A DNA stretch of 64,000 nt, taken from JAUUSJ01 sp964439395 (lineage in GTDB: Bacteria > Bacillota > Clostridia > Lachnospirales > Lachnospiraceae). The stretch covers positions 43,029 through 107,028 of the forward strand of contig CAYTNV010000007.1 of assembly GCA_964439395.1 (NCBI GenBank), written 5' to 3'. The notes beneath the pieces are model-generated. The model had not been told where the DNA came from. It saw only the letters and a program-made list of their open reading frames with translations, and did not search any database. Shown here one piece after another: positions 36,113-45,070 of the stretch (its first letter is position 1; each line of letters starts with the position of its first letter). The translations under genes and the position numbers were made by a program.

Positions 36113-37126
36113 CTATATGTTCTTTTTTTCATATCCTATCTGATATAAAACATTCGCCCACGAACCACATACTTCCTGCAAAGATTGTCTCATCTCCTTT
36201 GGAAGTTCTCTCTTATCTGGAATACGATGATTTTTCTCAATCCATCTTTTTAACTGTTCCAAATATTTTGTGTTTGTCTCATCAATCTTAAGCAATTTAT
36301 AATAGCAGTCATATAAAACTGTACTATGCAATCTTTTTTCAGCTCCAAGACGATAATCCATATAAGTAGACGAAAACGGCTTTATTTTAATAACTGGCTC
36401 TAAATAAAGTTGATATAATGTATTACGCCAACTTTTACATCGCTTTACCAGTTTTTTTCGTTTTACTGCATCAACCTCACTCTTTAGAGGAGCTCGGTTT
36501 AATTTTTCTGCCAAAATACGAATTTCCTCCAAATAAATTTTGTATTCTTCTTCCAAATCTGGAATACAATATACAACATTTTCTTCAAAAAAAGTTTGCG
36601 TCAACTTTGCGTCTTCAATTACCTGATTCCACGTCTGTACATATCTCTTTAGAGATTCACAAATATCAGGCATATCCTTAGGATGTGGTGTTCTGCAAAG
36701 CTCCTTGGCTTTTTCTCTCACTTTTTCTAAAAGTTCCTCGTATTCTTGGTCATCTTTCTTTTTTTGCTCCAATGTTTTTCCATCTTTTCCGGCTGCTTTT
36801 GATAAACCAGCAGCAGAAAGAGCATACGGCCACTTTCCAAATCGCTTCTTTATATATGTTCTCCAAATCCAATACACTTCTTTTTGAGCTGGGGAATGCC
36901 CAAGCTTTTTTGCATATATTTTAAGTACATCTAATAATTCCTCATCTGAAAGTGCCTTATAAAATTTCTCTCCAGCTTTTGAATTCAGAGAAAAAGCTTT
37001 CCAAATCTTTGTATTCTCGGAATTTGCGTACTCTGTATTTTTATTACATTTTTCTGAAAACTCCAATAATTTATTATAAAGATTTTTTCTCTGCATCTTT
37101 GCCTTATTTTCCTCGTTTCTTTTCAT
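36113..37126 (-). CDS. Homing-endonuclease-associated-repeat protein, unknown function
   Basis: A 337-residue basic protein made of four related modules at about 64-108, 131-175, 199-242 and 287-332. Each module has a helix, an xxRxPxxxE-like turn (LGHSPAQKEV, LCRTPHPKDM, LNRAPLKSEV, NHRIPDKREL), then a W-centred helix pair (GKWPYALSAAGL, QTWNQVIEDAKL, KSWRNTLYQLYL, GSWANVLYQIGY). This is the pattern of the homing-endonuclease-associated repeat (HNH_repeat), a probable DNA- or RNA-binding module. No nuclease domain is seen. Start ATG at 37126 with GAGGATTTG upstream. It is the first gene after the cobalamin riboswitch, 17 bases before nikB, so it is co-regulated with the importer. It may be a regulator; role unknown. 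Confidence 0.75.
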   Translation of the reverse strand: MKRNEENKAKMQRKNLYNKLLEFSEKCNKNTEYANSENTKIWKAFSLNSKAGEKFYKALSDEELLDVLKIYAKKLGHSPAQKEVYWIWRTYIKKRFGKWPYALSAAGLSKAAGKDGKTLEQKKKDDQEYEELLEKVREKAKELCRTPHPKDMPDICESLKRYVQTWNQVIEDAKLTQTFFEENVVYCIPDLEEEYKIYLEEIRILAEKLNRAPLKSEVDAVKRKKLVKRCKSWRNTLYQLYLEPVIKIKPFSSTYMDYRLGAEKRLHSTVLYDCYYKLLKIDETNTKYLEQLKRWIEKNHRIPDKRELPKEMRQSLQEVCGSWANVLYQIGYEKKNI

Positions 37127-37345
37127 GATTCAAATCCTCTACTCTTTGCACCACCCCACCTCTCGATTTTCTTGCCTCTGCCATAATGCTGCTTTACTGC
37201 AAAACTATTACATTCTCTGCATAAGCAAAGACAGAGCAAAGCGCTGCATCAAAAGATTTCTCTTCGATAATGTAAAGTGAAGTCCCATACAGGTTATTTT
37301 AGCTTCCCATCCCTAGTTTGTAAATCTACAAAATATGGTATTTGC

Positions 37346-37381
37346 AAAAAAAAATTGCCAATTTCTCACAAAATAGCAATT
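37346..37381 (-). terminator. Riboswitch expression-platform terminator
   Basis: AATTGC...GCAATT stem (37376-37381 with 37353-37358) around a 17-base loop, followed on the minus strand by nine T. It lies between the cobalamin aptamer and the first gene, as expected for ligand-dependent termination. The 200 bases from here to the gene start show nothing else clear. Confidence 0.8.
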
Positions 37382-37414
37382 ACTTTTTATAACAGAGTAC
37401 AATTGTAAGAAATG

Positions 37415-37597
37415 TCCATTGCTGGATACGACCTTCACTGACTTATGCCTTATATATGGGCAATTACAGTTTACTGTGCCGGACTCTCACCGAACTTTTG
37501 ATTAAGAGTTACTGTATCTTTACATTCCTCATCGCATCTGTTTTTCATGTATTTGAGGCTATATTTCCATTTTACTGGAAAATTTCTGCCATTCTTT
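37415..37597 (-). ncRNA. Cobalamin riboswitch (aptamer)
   Basis: On the minus strand the conserved core GGTGAGAGTCCGGCACAG (37474-37491) is followed by an ACTGTAA segment and the B12-box-like AAGTCAGTGAAGGTC (37430-37444). An upstream paired region with a TTCCA/TGGAA hairpin begins near the expected transcript start. These match the cobalamin riboswitch consensus (GGTGNNAGTCC, CTGTAA and AGTCAG blocks in order and at suitable spacing). With the promoter just upstream and a terminator just downstream, this is a complete OFF-type switch for the repeat-protein/Nik-like operon. Confidence 0.82.
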
Positions 37598-37603
37598 GTT
37601 AAA

Positions 37604-37632
37604 ATTATACTATTTGAGTTCTGTTTTGTCAA
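37604..37632 (-). promoter_or_regulatory. Perfect-consensus sigma-A promoter of the riboswitch operon
   Basis: Minus strand TTGACA (37627-37632), exactly 17 bases, TATAAT (37604-37609). The expected transcript start is near 37597, giving a leader of about 470 bases. Confidence 0.88.
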
Positions 37633-37895
37633 ACTTTTTCCACAAAATTCTACAAAATTTGCACATTAACAAAAATTTATCACTATTTGTTTTTAAAATT
37701 ACTATTTATATTTTTATACAAAAGAACTATTTTGTCTTTTCCATAGCATAAATGTCTCTTTTCCCTTTTTTCAAGTACTATAATATATGATTTATATTTT
37801 TCTGCACAAATATATGTAAATTTTCCACTTTGCCTCATATAGCTAAAAAAAGCTACTATACAAAAAACATATACCCTATTCCATCATCAATACAG

Positions 37896-37996
37896 TAGAG
37901 GACATTACAAAATATATTTCTCATACAAGATATTGATATCGCTAAAATGATTCAAAACAGTATCTTGTTAACATTTATATTTTGCAACGTCCTCTA
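37896..37996. repeat. Long palindromic element after the heptad-repeat gene
   Basis: TAGAGGAC pairs with GTCCTCTA, CAAAATATA with TATATTTTG and ACAAGATA with TATCTTGT, making a 101-base imperfect hairpin. It lies downstream of the minus-strand gene ending at 38063. It has no T-run, so a termination role is uncertain. The rest of 37,633-38,062 shows no gene. Confidence 0.65.
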
Positions 37997-38062
37997 TCTA
38001 TTATTGCATATGACGAATAAAGCATATGTTTTATATAATAATCCTATAAAATTTCTATTATT

Positions 38063-41000
38063 TTATTTTTTAAACAAATTAGTTAATTTTTTGATAAAGC
38101 TTTGTTTTTCTTCCACCGTCTTAACTTCTTCTTCCTCTGACTTTTCTAATGCTGGAGTCTTAATTGCAAATTGAACAGCTGATACATTTTTGTTCTTCTT
38201 CGACACAAAGGAAACTGGTGTATAGTCAGATCCATCTAATTGCTTTATCATTTTATCAATTTCATTATCAATCTGATCATCAATATTGGAGGTCTCATCT
38301 TTAAACGTCTGAGTACCATCCTTCATTTCTCCTATGCCATTATATAATTGCTTTGTTCCAGAAGATAAACTCTGACTTCCCGTATAGGCATCTCCAATTC
38401 CATCAACCAAACTTCCTATTCCATCAGAAAACTCATCATAGCCATCTTCTAACTCTTTTCCACCTGTTTTTAAAGATTTTGTACCTGTTTTTAATGTTCC
38501 CGTTCCTTTTGCAAGTTCCACTCCGCCTGCATAAAGCTCAGATGTTCCCGATTTTAGACTGCTACTTCCATCCTTAAGCTGCTTTGCCCCATCTACTAAC
38601 TCCTCAGTTCCATCTTTTAATTGCTTTATTCCATCTACTAACGTCCCACTTCCTGTCTCTAAAGCATTTGTGCCAGCAACTAAAGTCTTACTTCCCTGTG
38701 CAAGTGCCAACGAGCCTAAGAATAATGCTCCACTTCCCAACTCAAGCTCTGCCGTTCCTGCTGATAAACTTGCGCTTCCCTTAGCTAACTCACTTGTGCC
38801 AGAAGCTAAGCTACTACTTCCAGACTTCAATGTATCAGAACCTGCCACTAAAGCTTCACTTCCTGTCTTTAAAGCCTCTATTCCTGTCACTAAAGCGTTA
38901 CTTCCCTCTACTAGAGTATTGGTTCCCGCCACTAAAGTATTACTTCCTGAAAGCAACGCATTACTTCCCGATACTAAACTAGTCGTTCCTTCTTTTAAAC
39001 TTTTCGTACCACTATATAGGCTATCACTTCCCGCCTTTAGTTTACTTGCCCCTTCATCTGCCGCAATAATTCCATCTTTTAATGCCTGACTTCCTTCAGA
39101 TAAATTCTTTGCACCTATGAGTAAGTTTTGCATTCCCTCAATCATCGTATCATATCCGTCTGATAATGCATCCACGCCTGCCGTATACTCACCAATTCCA
39201 TTATCTAACTGTGCATAATTTTCACTTAATGTATGAATTGTATCAGGTAGACTAGAAAGAGATGCAAGATTAGTCTCAATTTGATTCACGATTGCCGCCA
39301 ATCCATCATGAAAACTGCTATAATTTGTCTGAAGATCCACTGTCTTTCCATAGAGTAAATCAATATCTGTTACCAATTCATCCTTCCACTCTTTTACATC
39401 TTCCTGTGCATTCATATTTTTATCCAAGGTGGAATCAATATCTGTCAAACTATATTGCAAAGTTTGTAAGCGGTCTATCTCATCTTGCAAGGCATCTGCT
39501 GTCGCAGAATCTGTTGTGTTAGCCATTTGAGAATTCAACTCTGAAATAATACTATTCAATTCAGAATCTATATTACTTACTGAATTTTTTGCATTCTCAT
39601 TTTCTGCTGTAAGCTCTTCTACCTCATAGCTATTTATTTTTTGTTGCATATCAGAGACTGCATTTACGAGAGAGTCGATCTCATTTTGAATATCTAAAGA
39701 ACTCTCAATAATAGTCTCCAAACCATCCGTAGCTATAGAAATATTAGCCAAAGAGACATCGAGCGATGCTAAAATCTCTTTTATTTGAGAAGAGCTTCCA
39801 CGCAAAGAATCTGATTTTGAGGCAAGCTGGTTTACGCCATCCTTGCTCTGTAAAAGTCCCTCATTTAACTGCTTTAGTCCTTCTTCTAATTGATTACTTC
39901 CATCACTAAGACTTTCTGTTCCAGCAACAAGCTGACTAGAACCCTCCTTCCAGGAAGTCATACCTGTAGAGAGATTTTGGGCTCCATCTGATATAGCATC
40001 CACTCCAGAATCAAGAGCCTGTGCTCCTTCCGCCAAAGTCCCAAGATTACTATTAAGCGCTTGTGCTCCATTATCTACTTGCTTTATACCATTATCAAGC
40101 TGTTTCGCTCCATTACTTACCTCGGCGATACCACTATCTAACGCCTTTATCCCAGTCTGCGCCGTAGTCACGCCATCGTCCAACGTCTTTGCACCTGCAT
40201 CAACCTTAAGAGCCCCATCCGTTAATGAAATTGCCCCATTATCAACTTGCTTCACACCATCATACAGAGATTTAATACTATTACTTGCTAATACAATACT
40301 CGCATCTAATGCCTTTGCACCTAAATTAATCGCCTTGACTCCAGTATCCAGTTCATTGGCACCTTCTGCTAAATCTTCTGCTCCATTATCTAGTTGTTTC
40401 GCCCCCGTTTTGGCATCATCGATTCCATCATCTAATTCCTTTGCTCCATCATCTACCTTCTTAATTCCATCTCTTAATTCCTTTGCTCCATCATCTAAGT
40501 CGGCAGCTCCATCATCCAACTCATCAATTCCGTCTGTTGCCTTTTGGATACCAGATTTTAATTGTTTATCTGCAGAAGTTAATTTTGTTCCTCCATCTTT
40601 TAATTGCTTTAGACCAGATTGAAGTTCAGATGTTCCATCGTAGAGTTCCTTCGCTCCATCACTTAACTCAGAAGCTCCATCATCTAATTGTTCGACACCA
40701 TCTTTCAATTCGTCGACTTTATCCGTCATACTACTTGTATCAACTATATCTTTATCTACATCAAACGCCATAGGAATTCCCTGGATAGACATAGACGCAA
40801 GCTCTATATCTTTGGCATCAGCTGTAATAGTCAATTTCTTTTCATTTCCAGCCATAATATTAAAAATAATTTGCTTGTCACTTCCAACATTTGCCAGATT
40901 TGCACCTTTCGCCTCAATATTAGAAAATTTTTCTGTATCTAGACTTAGACTAAACTGCAATAAAAAATTTTCAAAAAAGCTATCATCTACTTCTTTGTTT

Positions 41001-41452
41001 TGCTTAATATCCACTACTAACTTAAAAGCTCCATCTTTTCCAATAATCTCCTCTGGCTCTTTTTTTACACCATCTAAGTAATATGAAATATTAAATTCCC
41101 ACGGTATTTCTTTTGATACTAGATTTCCCTGATAGAAAAAACTTCCCTCATCTGCCTGAACAGAGATTCGATTGCCATTTTGCTTAATCTTTGCTTCACT
41201 CGATAAATTTTTTACAGACTCATATTCTCCGTAATCTTGTAGCTCCCCTTTACTCTTTACATCAAATTCATTTACCACATATACATCTTCTACCTGACCG
41301 CTACTAGTCAAATTTACATATACATTTTCCTCTTTTATCTTCGTCTCTGAGCTTGCCGCCAAAGCTGTATTTCCTAGTGCGGAGATAATCATCGCTGAAG
41401 ACATAGCAAGTGCACTAATTTTTTTAAGTCTCTTTTTGTTGTTTCTATTCAT
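38063..41452 (-). CDS. Giant secreted heptad-repeat protein (xxxLxxG repeats, YhgE-associated type)
   Basis: A protein of about 1,129 residues. Signal peptide (about 1-32, ending ALAA), then a beta-rich N-terminal domain (about 35-240). Two very long arrays of seven-residue repeats follow, of the pattern L-x-x-G-x-x-x (ELDDGAKELYDGTSELQSGL type), separated by a coiled-coil segment near 500-720. A short basic tail ends the protein. Such repeats (TIGR03057-like) occur in YhgE/Pip and MMPL-linked proteins. It may form a long rod outside the membrane. An upstream in-frame codon at 41482 exists, but the ATG at 41452 has GGAAGGGGA upstream and overlaps the MMPL stop by eight bases, so translation is coupled to the transporter. 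Confidence 0.8.
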   Translation of the reverse strand: MNRNNKKRLKKISALAMSSAMIISALGNTALAASSETKIKEENVYVNLTSSGQVEDVYVVNEFDVKSKGELQDYGEYESVKNLSSEAKIKQNGNRISVQADEGSFFYQGNLVSKEIPWEFNISYYLDGVKKEPEEIIGKDGAFKLVVDIKQNKEVDDSFFENFLLQFSLSLDTEKFSNIEAKGANLANVGSDKQIIFNIMAGNEKKLTITADAKDIELASMSIQGIPMAFDVDKDIVDTSSMTDKVDELKDGVEQLDDGASELSDGAKELYDGTSELQSGLKQLKDGGTKLTSADKQLKSGIQKATDGIDELDDGAADLDDGAKELRDGIKKVDDGAKELDDGIDDAKTGAKQLDNGAEDLAEGANELDTGVKAINLGAKALDASIVLASNSIKSLYDGVKQVDNGAISLTDGALKVDAGAKTLDDGVTTAQTGIKALDSGIAEVSNGAKQLDNGIKQVDNGAQALNSNLGTLAEGAQALDSGVDAISDGAQNLSTGMTSWKEGSSQLVAGTESLSDGSNQLEEGLKQLNEGLLQSKDGVNQLASKSDSLRGSSSQIKEILASLDVSLANISIATDGLETIIESSLDIQNEIDSLVNAVSDMQQKINSYEVEELTAENENAKNSVSNIDSELNSIISELNSQMANTTDSATADALQDEIDRLQTLQYSLTDIDSTLDKNMNAQEDVKEWKDELVTDIDLLYGKTVDLQTNYSSFHDGLAAIVNQIETNLASLSSLPDTIHTLSENYAQLDNGIGEYTAGVDALSDGYDTMIEGMQNLLIGAKNLSEGSQALKDGIIAADEGASKLKAGSDSLYSGTKSLKEGTTSLVSGSNALLSGSNTLVAGTNTLVEGSNALVTGIEALKTGSEALVAGSDTLKSGSSSLASGTSELAKGSASLSAGTAELELGSGALFLGSLALAQGSKTLVAGTNALETGSGTLVDGIKQLKDGTEELVDGAKQLKDGSSSLKSGTSELYAGGVELAKGTGTLKTGTKSLKTGGKELEDGYDEFSDGIGSLVDGIGDAYTGSQSLSSGTKQLYNGIGEMKDGTQTFKDETSNIDDQIDNEIDKMIKQLDGSDYTPVSFVSKKNKNVSAVQFAIKTPALEKSEEEEVKTVEEKQSFIKKLTNLFKK

Positions 41453-44117
41453 CACTATCTTCCCCTTCCTGCTCGCTTTCATTCCCTGTGTTTAGCTCCT
41501 GCATCACTGCATTTAATCGTTGTTGTAATTGTACTAACTCTGACATAGCCTTCTTTTCCCTTGCCTTTGCCTTTGCAAGTTTCTTTTCTTCTTTGACTCT
41601 TCGCTCTTCCTCCTGCCTCTTTCTAGTCTCTTCTTCCTGCCTATACTTTTTAAGCTGCTCTTTTATGAGGAGAACTTCTTCTTGTGTGAATCCTAAATCT
41701 TCTGTTTTTTCTCTTAAACTGTTAGATTCAGATTTTATCTCTGTCTTTTCTTGTATACAATCTATTTTTTCTTCCCTTTGCTCTACCGTTAATTTCTTCT
41801 CTTCTTTTTTATGATTTTCTTCTAATCTTCGCTTAAGCTCTTGCTTTTTTTGTAACTCCAGTTCTTTCTCTTTTAAAGCTTCCTCGCGTTTTTTATCCTC
41901 TCTTTTTGCTCTTCGCTCCATCGCTTTTTTCTTAAGTTCTTCTAGTTTTTCTTCTTTTTTCGTCTGTACTTCCTCTTGTTTCTCCTCATATTTCTCATGG
42001 ATTTCCTCTACAATCTTACCTAATTTGCTGTTTACTGGTAAATGCGCTAATTGTAACTGATAGAAATTAACATTCTTTGTCGTTCTAGCTATCACTCTAT
42101 CAAACAACATAAGAAGAATCGGAAGCACAAACATAACTAAAATAATAGAAATAAAAGCTCCTCGACCGACTAAAGTTCCAAGCTGCTTAATTACTCCATT
42201 TGTGCAGACAACAGATAAAGCGATACCTGATAAAATCATAATAATCGCAGACGTAAAAATCGATAAAAAAGTTCCGCTTACTGTCTCCATAACCGTTTCT
42301 TTTTTGGTCATCATCTCTCGATTTCCCAAATATTTACTCGTAAATAAAATGGCATAGTCAATTGTCGCACCAAGCTGTACAGAGCTGATAATCAAATATG
42401 CAATATAATTTAACTGAACTTCCGCAAAATATGGAACCGTGAGATTCATCCAAATAGCCGCCTCAATTAAAACTGTTAAAATAATTGGCAAAATAAGAGA
42501 TTTAAAATTAATTAAAAGAATAAAAAAGATTGAACCAATTGCCACTGCATTTACACGAACATTATCTTCTGTTACTACAGTTCTCAAATCATATGTACTT
42601 GGGCTACTTCCTGCTACAAGTGCCTCATCTCCATAGTATTTCTTTCCTAACTCTCGAATTCCCTCTACCGCCACAAAGGAACTTCCATCCACATCATTTC
42701 CCTCTACAGTGATAACAAAGCGACTATAATGCTCCGACATCAGCTGTTCTAATATGTTTGTTGGCACATATTCATTTGGAATCTGGTTACTTACGGAATT
42801 AGAATAAGAAGTTACCGATTTAACATATTCTTGTGCTAATAACTCTTTATTTAGAACTTGCTCTTTTTGTGTATCCCCTCTTGGAACCATTAATACAAAT
42901 GGATTCGATTCTCCAAATTCTTCATTAATTACATTTTTATCGTGTCCTACCTGGGTGGAATCATCGTTAAAAATTCCTGACTCACCATATAAGAAAATAT
43001 TGCTTCCTTGAGCCAAATAGCATGGTAAAAGTGAGACAATAAAAATAGCCGCCATGATAAAACGAGTCTTATATACTAATTTTCCGAGCCATCCAAACGG
43101 TGGTATAAGTAATTTATGTTTCGTTCTATCGATTAGACGATATGTTTCTAATGTAAGTGCTGGGAGTAAAACAAGAACTGCTAATAAGCTAAGTACAACT
43201 GCCTTCGCCATAACAATACCCATATCTGGTCCGATTCGAAATCTCATTAAAATAAGAGCAATAAATCCTACAACTGTTGTAAGTCCACTCGACATAACCG
43301 ATGAAAAAGAAATCTTTAACGCCATCTTCATTGCCTTTTCTACATTACTCTCTGTCTTTCTACATGCTTCAAACTGATGAAGTAAAAAAATAGAATAGTC
43401 CATAGATACCGCCAACTGTAAAATACTTCCCGCTGAGTTTGTTACAAATGAAATCTCTCCTATGAATAAATTAGTACCACGGTTTAACATAACCGCAACA
43501 CCGATTGTTCCCAAAAACAAAATTGGCTCAAACCAGGAAGTTGTTGTCAAAATCAAAATAATAAATATAATCGGAATAATAAAAAGCATGATTAAATTAA
43601 TTTCTGAGGAAGTCGTCTGTCTTGCCGTTACTGTATCGACAATACTTCCTGATAAATTTCCATCTTCACCGATAATTTCTCGAATTCCCTCAATCGCCTT
43701 TGTCGATAATTCTTCATCTTCGTTTACTGTGATTGTATAAAGTGCCTTATTATTTTTATAGTAACTGTCTAAAATATCTTCATCTATTGTTTCTAACGGC
43801 TCATAAATATTAACAGAATCGTCAAGCCAAGTGACTTCATCAACTCCCTCGACTTTTTGTATCTTTTGTTTGATATCCCTAGCCTGCAAAACTGTAACAT
43901 CTGATACCATCGCTCTGGCGTTCGGAGGAGCCTGCTTATACTCCTCATCCATAACATCCAGAGCAATTGTAGACGCTGAATCTTCTGGAAGATAATCCAT
44001 CATACTATAGTTTACTCTCACAAAAAGCGATGCTATTGCAGAAATAACTGTCACTACGGCAAAAATTGCAATTACTAGTTTTCTCTGCTTTATAATAAAT
44101 TCACTAATTTTATCCAT
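41445..44117 (-). CDS. MMPL/RND-family transporter with long charged C-terminal tail
   Basis: An 890-residue membrane protein with two MMPL halves: TM1 at about 13-33, an outer domain, then helices at about 170-325; the second half has an outer domain from 370 and helices at about 520-680. RND-like transporters of this class move lipids or drugs. After the last helix a Lys/Glu/Arg-rich coiled-coil tail of about 190 residues (700-890) projects into the cytoplasm, which is unusual in length. It has a consensus promoter and a palindromic operator candidate upstream, is divergent from a TetR gene, and overlaps the heptad-repeat gene. Probably TetR-controlled. Confidence 0.88.
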   Translation of the reverse strand: MDKISEFIIKQRKLVIAIFAVVTVISAIASLFVRVNYSMMDYLPEDSASTIALDVMDEEYKQAPPNARAMVSDVTVLQARDIKQKIQKVEGVDEVTWLDDSVNIYEPLETIDEDILDSYYKNNKALYTITVNEDEELSTKAIEGIREIIGEDGNLSGSIVDTVTARQTTSSEINLIMLFIIPIIFIILILTTTSWFEPILFLGTIGVAVMLNRGTNLFIGEISFVTNSAGSILQLAVSMDYSIFLLHQFEACRKTESNVEKAMKMALKISFSSVMSSGLTTVVGFIALILMRFRIGPDMGIVMAKAVVLSLLAVLVLLPALTLETYRLIDRTKHKLLIPPFGWLGKLVYKTRFIMAAIFIVSLLPCYLAQGSNIFLYGESGIFNDDSTQVGHDKNVINEEFGESNPFVLMVPRGDTQKEQVLNKELLAQEYVKSVTSYSNSVSNQIPNEYVPTNILEQLMSEHYSRFVITVEGNDVDGSSFVAVEGIRELGKKYYGDEALVAGSSPSTYDLRTVVTEDNVRVNAVAIGSIFFILLINFKSLILPIILTVLIEAAIWMNLTVPYFAEVQLNYIAYLIISSVQLGATIDYAILFTSKYLGNREMMTKKETVMETVSGTFLSIFTSAIIMILSGIALSVVCTNGVIKQLGTLVGRGAFISIILVMFVLPILLMLFDRVIARTTKNVNFYQLQLAHLPVNSKLGKIVEEIHEKYEEKQEEVQTKKEEKLEELKKKAMERRAKREDKKREEALKEKELELQKKQELKRRLEENHKKEEKKLTVEQREEKIDCIQEKTEIKSESNSLREKTEDLGFTQEEVLLIKEQLKKYRQEEETRKRQEEERRVKEEKKLAKAKAREKKAMSELVQLQQRLNAVMQELNTGNESEQEGEDSDE

Positions 44118-44184
44118 CTTTTCCCTTCTCCTTTCTTAAGCCTTTTTATCATATTTGAATATTTTTCATCATTTAATCATTTTT

Positions 44185-44199
44185 AAACAAATGTTGTTT
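44185..44199. promoter_or_regulatory. Candidate TetR operator palindrome
   Basis: AAACAAATGTTGTTT is a perfect palindrome around a 3-base centre. It lies about 8-22 bases after the predicted MMPL transcript start, a position where binding would block transcription. A second inverted repeat, TTTTATCAA (44281-44289) with TTGATAAAA (44324-44332), lies nearer the TetR gene. Confidence 0.5.
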
Positions 44200-44213
44200 T
44201 TTTATCTTTTTGT

Positions 44214-44242
44214 ATTATAATAAATTAAACAAAGATTTTCAA
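44214..44242 (-). promoter_or_regulatory. Sigma-A promoter of the MMPL operon
   Basis: Minus strand TTGAAA (44237-44242), 17 bases, TATAAT (44214-44219), about 97 bases before the MMPL start. Confidence 0.75.
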
Positions 44243-44390
44243 TCAACAATCCTTTATTATTTTGTATGATTCTGAACATTTTTTATCAATATGTTTATTT
44301 TTATTTGAACAAAATTTTCATTTTTGATAAAAAGAAAATATACATTTTATATAAGAATAAACGATATATTTTACGAAAGAAGGTGAGAAA

Positions 44391-44978
44391 ATGAAAACAG
44401 AATACAAAAATGTTTCCAGATCCAAACGTCTTATCAAAGAAGCAGTATCCAAACTTTTACTTGAGAAAGATATTTCCAAAATCCGAATTACAGAAGTTAC
44501 AACTCTAGCCGATATTAATCGCGGTACCTTTTACGCTCATTATAGAGATGTCTATGATGTTGTAGAGCAAATGCAAAATGAATTCGTGGAAGTTCTTTGC
44601 AACTCCATCCATAATTATCCTCCACTTTCCCTTTTAAAAAACCCACTCCCCTTTATTATAGAAGTGGCAGATTATATTAGAGAAAATATGGAATTCTACC
44701 AAACATTAATCCAAAGAAATGGAAGTTCGCAAATTTTCAAAAAAATGAATTCTACTTTTATTGAGAGATTATTTGATGACGACCCCTATATACCAGAGGG
44801 AACAGATATAAATGAACTAAAGCTTTGTCTCTTCTATATTATGGCAGGCTGCATGGGTGTTTTAGAGAGCTGGTTTAGTAATGAAATTCCTTATACTTTT
44901 GATGAATTAGTTCTCCTACTCAATGATTTTGTATCCAAAAATCTCTCCAAATACGAACTTCCTAAACATTCATTCTAA
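44391..44978 (+). CDS. TetR/AcrR-family transcriptional regulator
   Basis: A 195-residue repressor. The N-terminal helix-turn-helix is clear (RLIKEAVSKLLLEKDISKIRITEVTTLADINRGTFYAHYRDVYDVVEQM region, about 10-58, with the NRGTFYAHY recognition helix end). The C-terminal ligand-binding half (about 75-195) is of the type often found beside YhgE/MMPL genes. Start: GAAGGTGAGAAA then ATG. Divergent from the MMPL operon, which it most likely represses through the palindromes in the 273-base gap. The ligand is unknown. Confidence 0.88.
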   Translation: MKTEYKNVSRSKRLIKEAVSKLLLEKDISKIRITEVTTLADINRGTFYAHYRDVYDVVEQMQNEFVEVLCNSIHNYPPLSLLKNPLPFIIEVADYIRENMEFYQTLIQRNGSSQIFKKMNSTFIERLFDDDPYIPEGTDINELKLCLFYIMAGCMGVLESWFSNEIPYTFDELVLLLNDFVSKNLSKYELPKHSF

Positions 44979-45000
44979 AAATAATATATTCACAATATTA

Positions 45001-45069
45001 AAAAAAGCTATCTCTAGAAAATCTCTCTTCATCTTCTGAACATAGATTTTCTAGAGGATAGCCTTTTTA
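45001..45069. terminator. Bidirectional terminator between TetR gene and apt
   Basis: GCTATC-TCTAGAAAATCT pairs with AGATTTTCTAGA-GGATAGC around a 19-base loop, flanked by an A-run at left and T-run at right, between two convergent genes. Confidence 0.88.
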
Positions 45070-45070
45070 T

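Noticed and set aside
38353..40773. Several plus-strand frames antisense to the heptad-repeat gene
   Set aside because: Low-complexity frames caused by the repeated codons on the minus strand. No ribosome sites, and the heptad protein is clearly the real gene.
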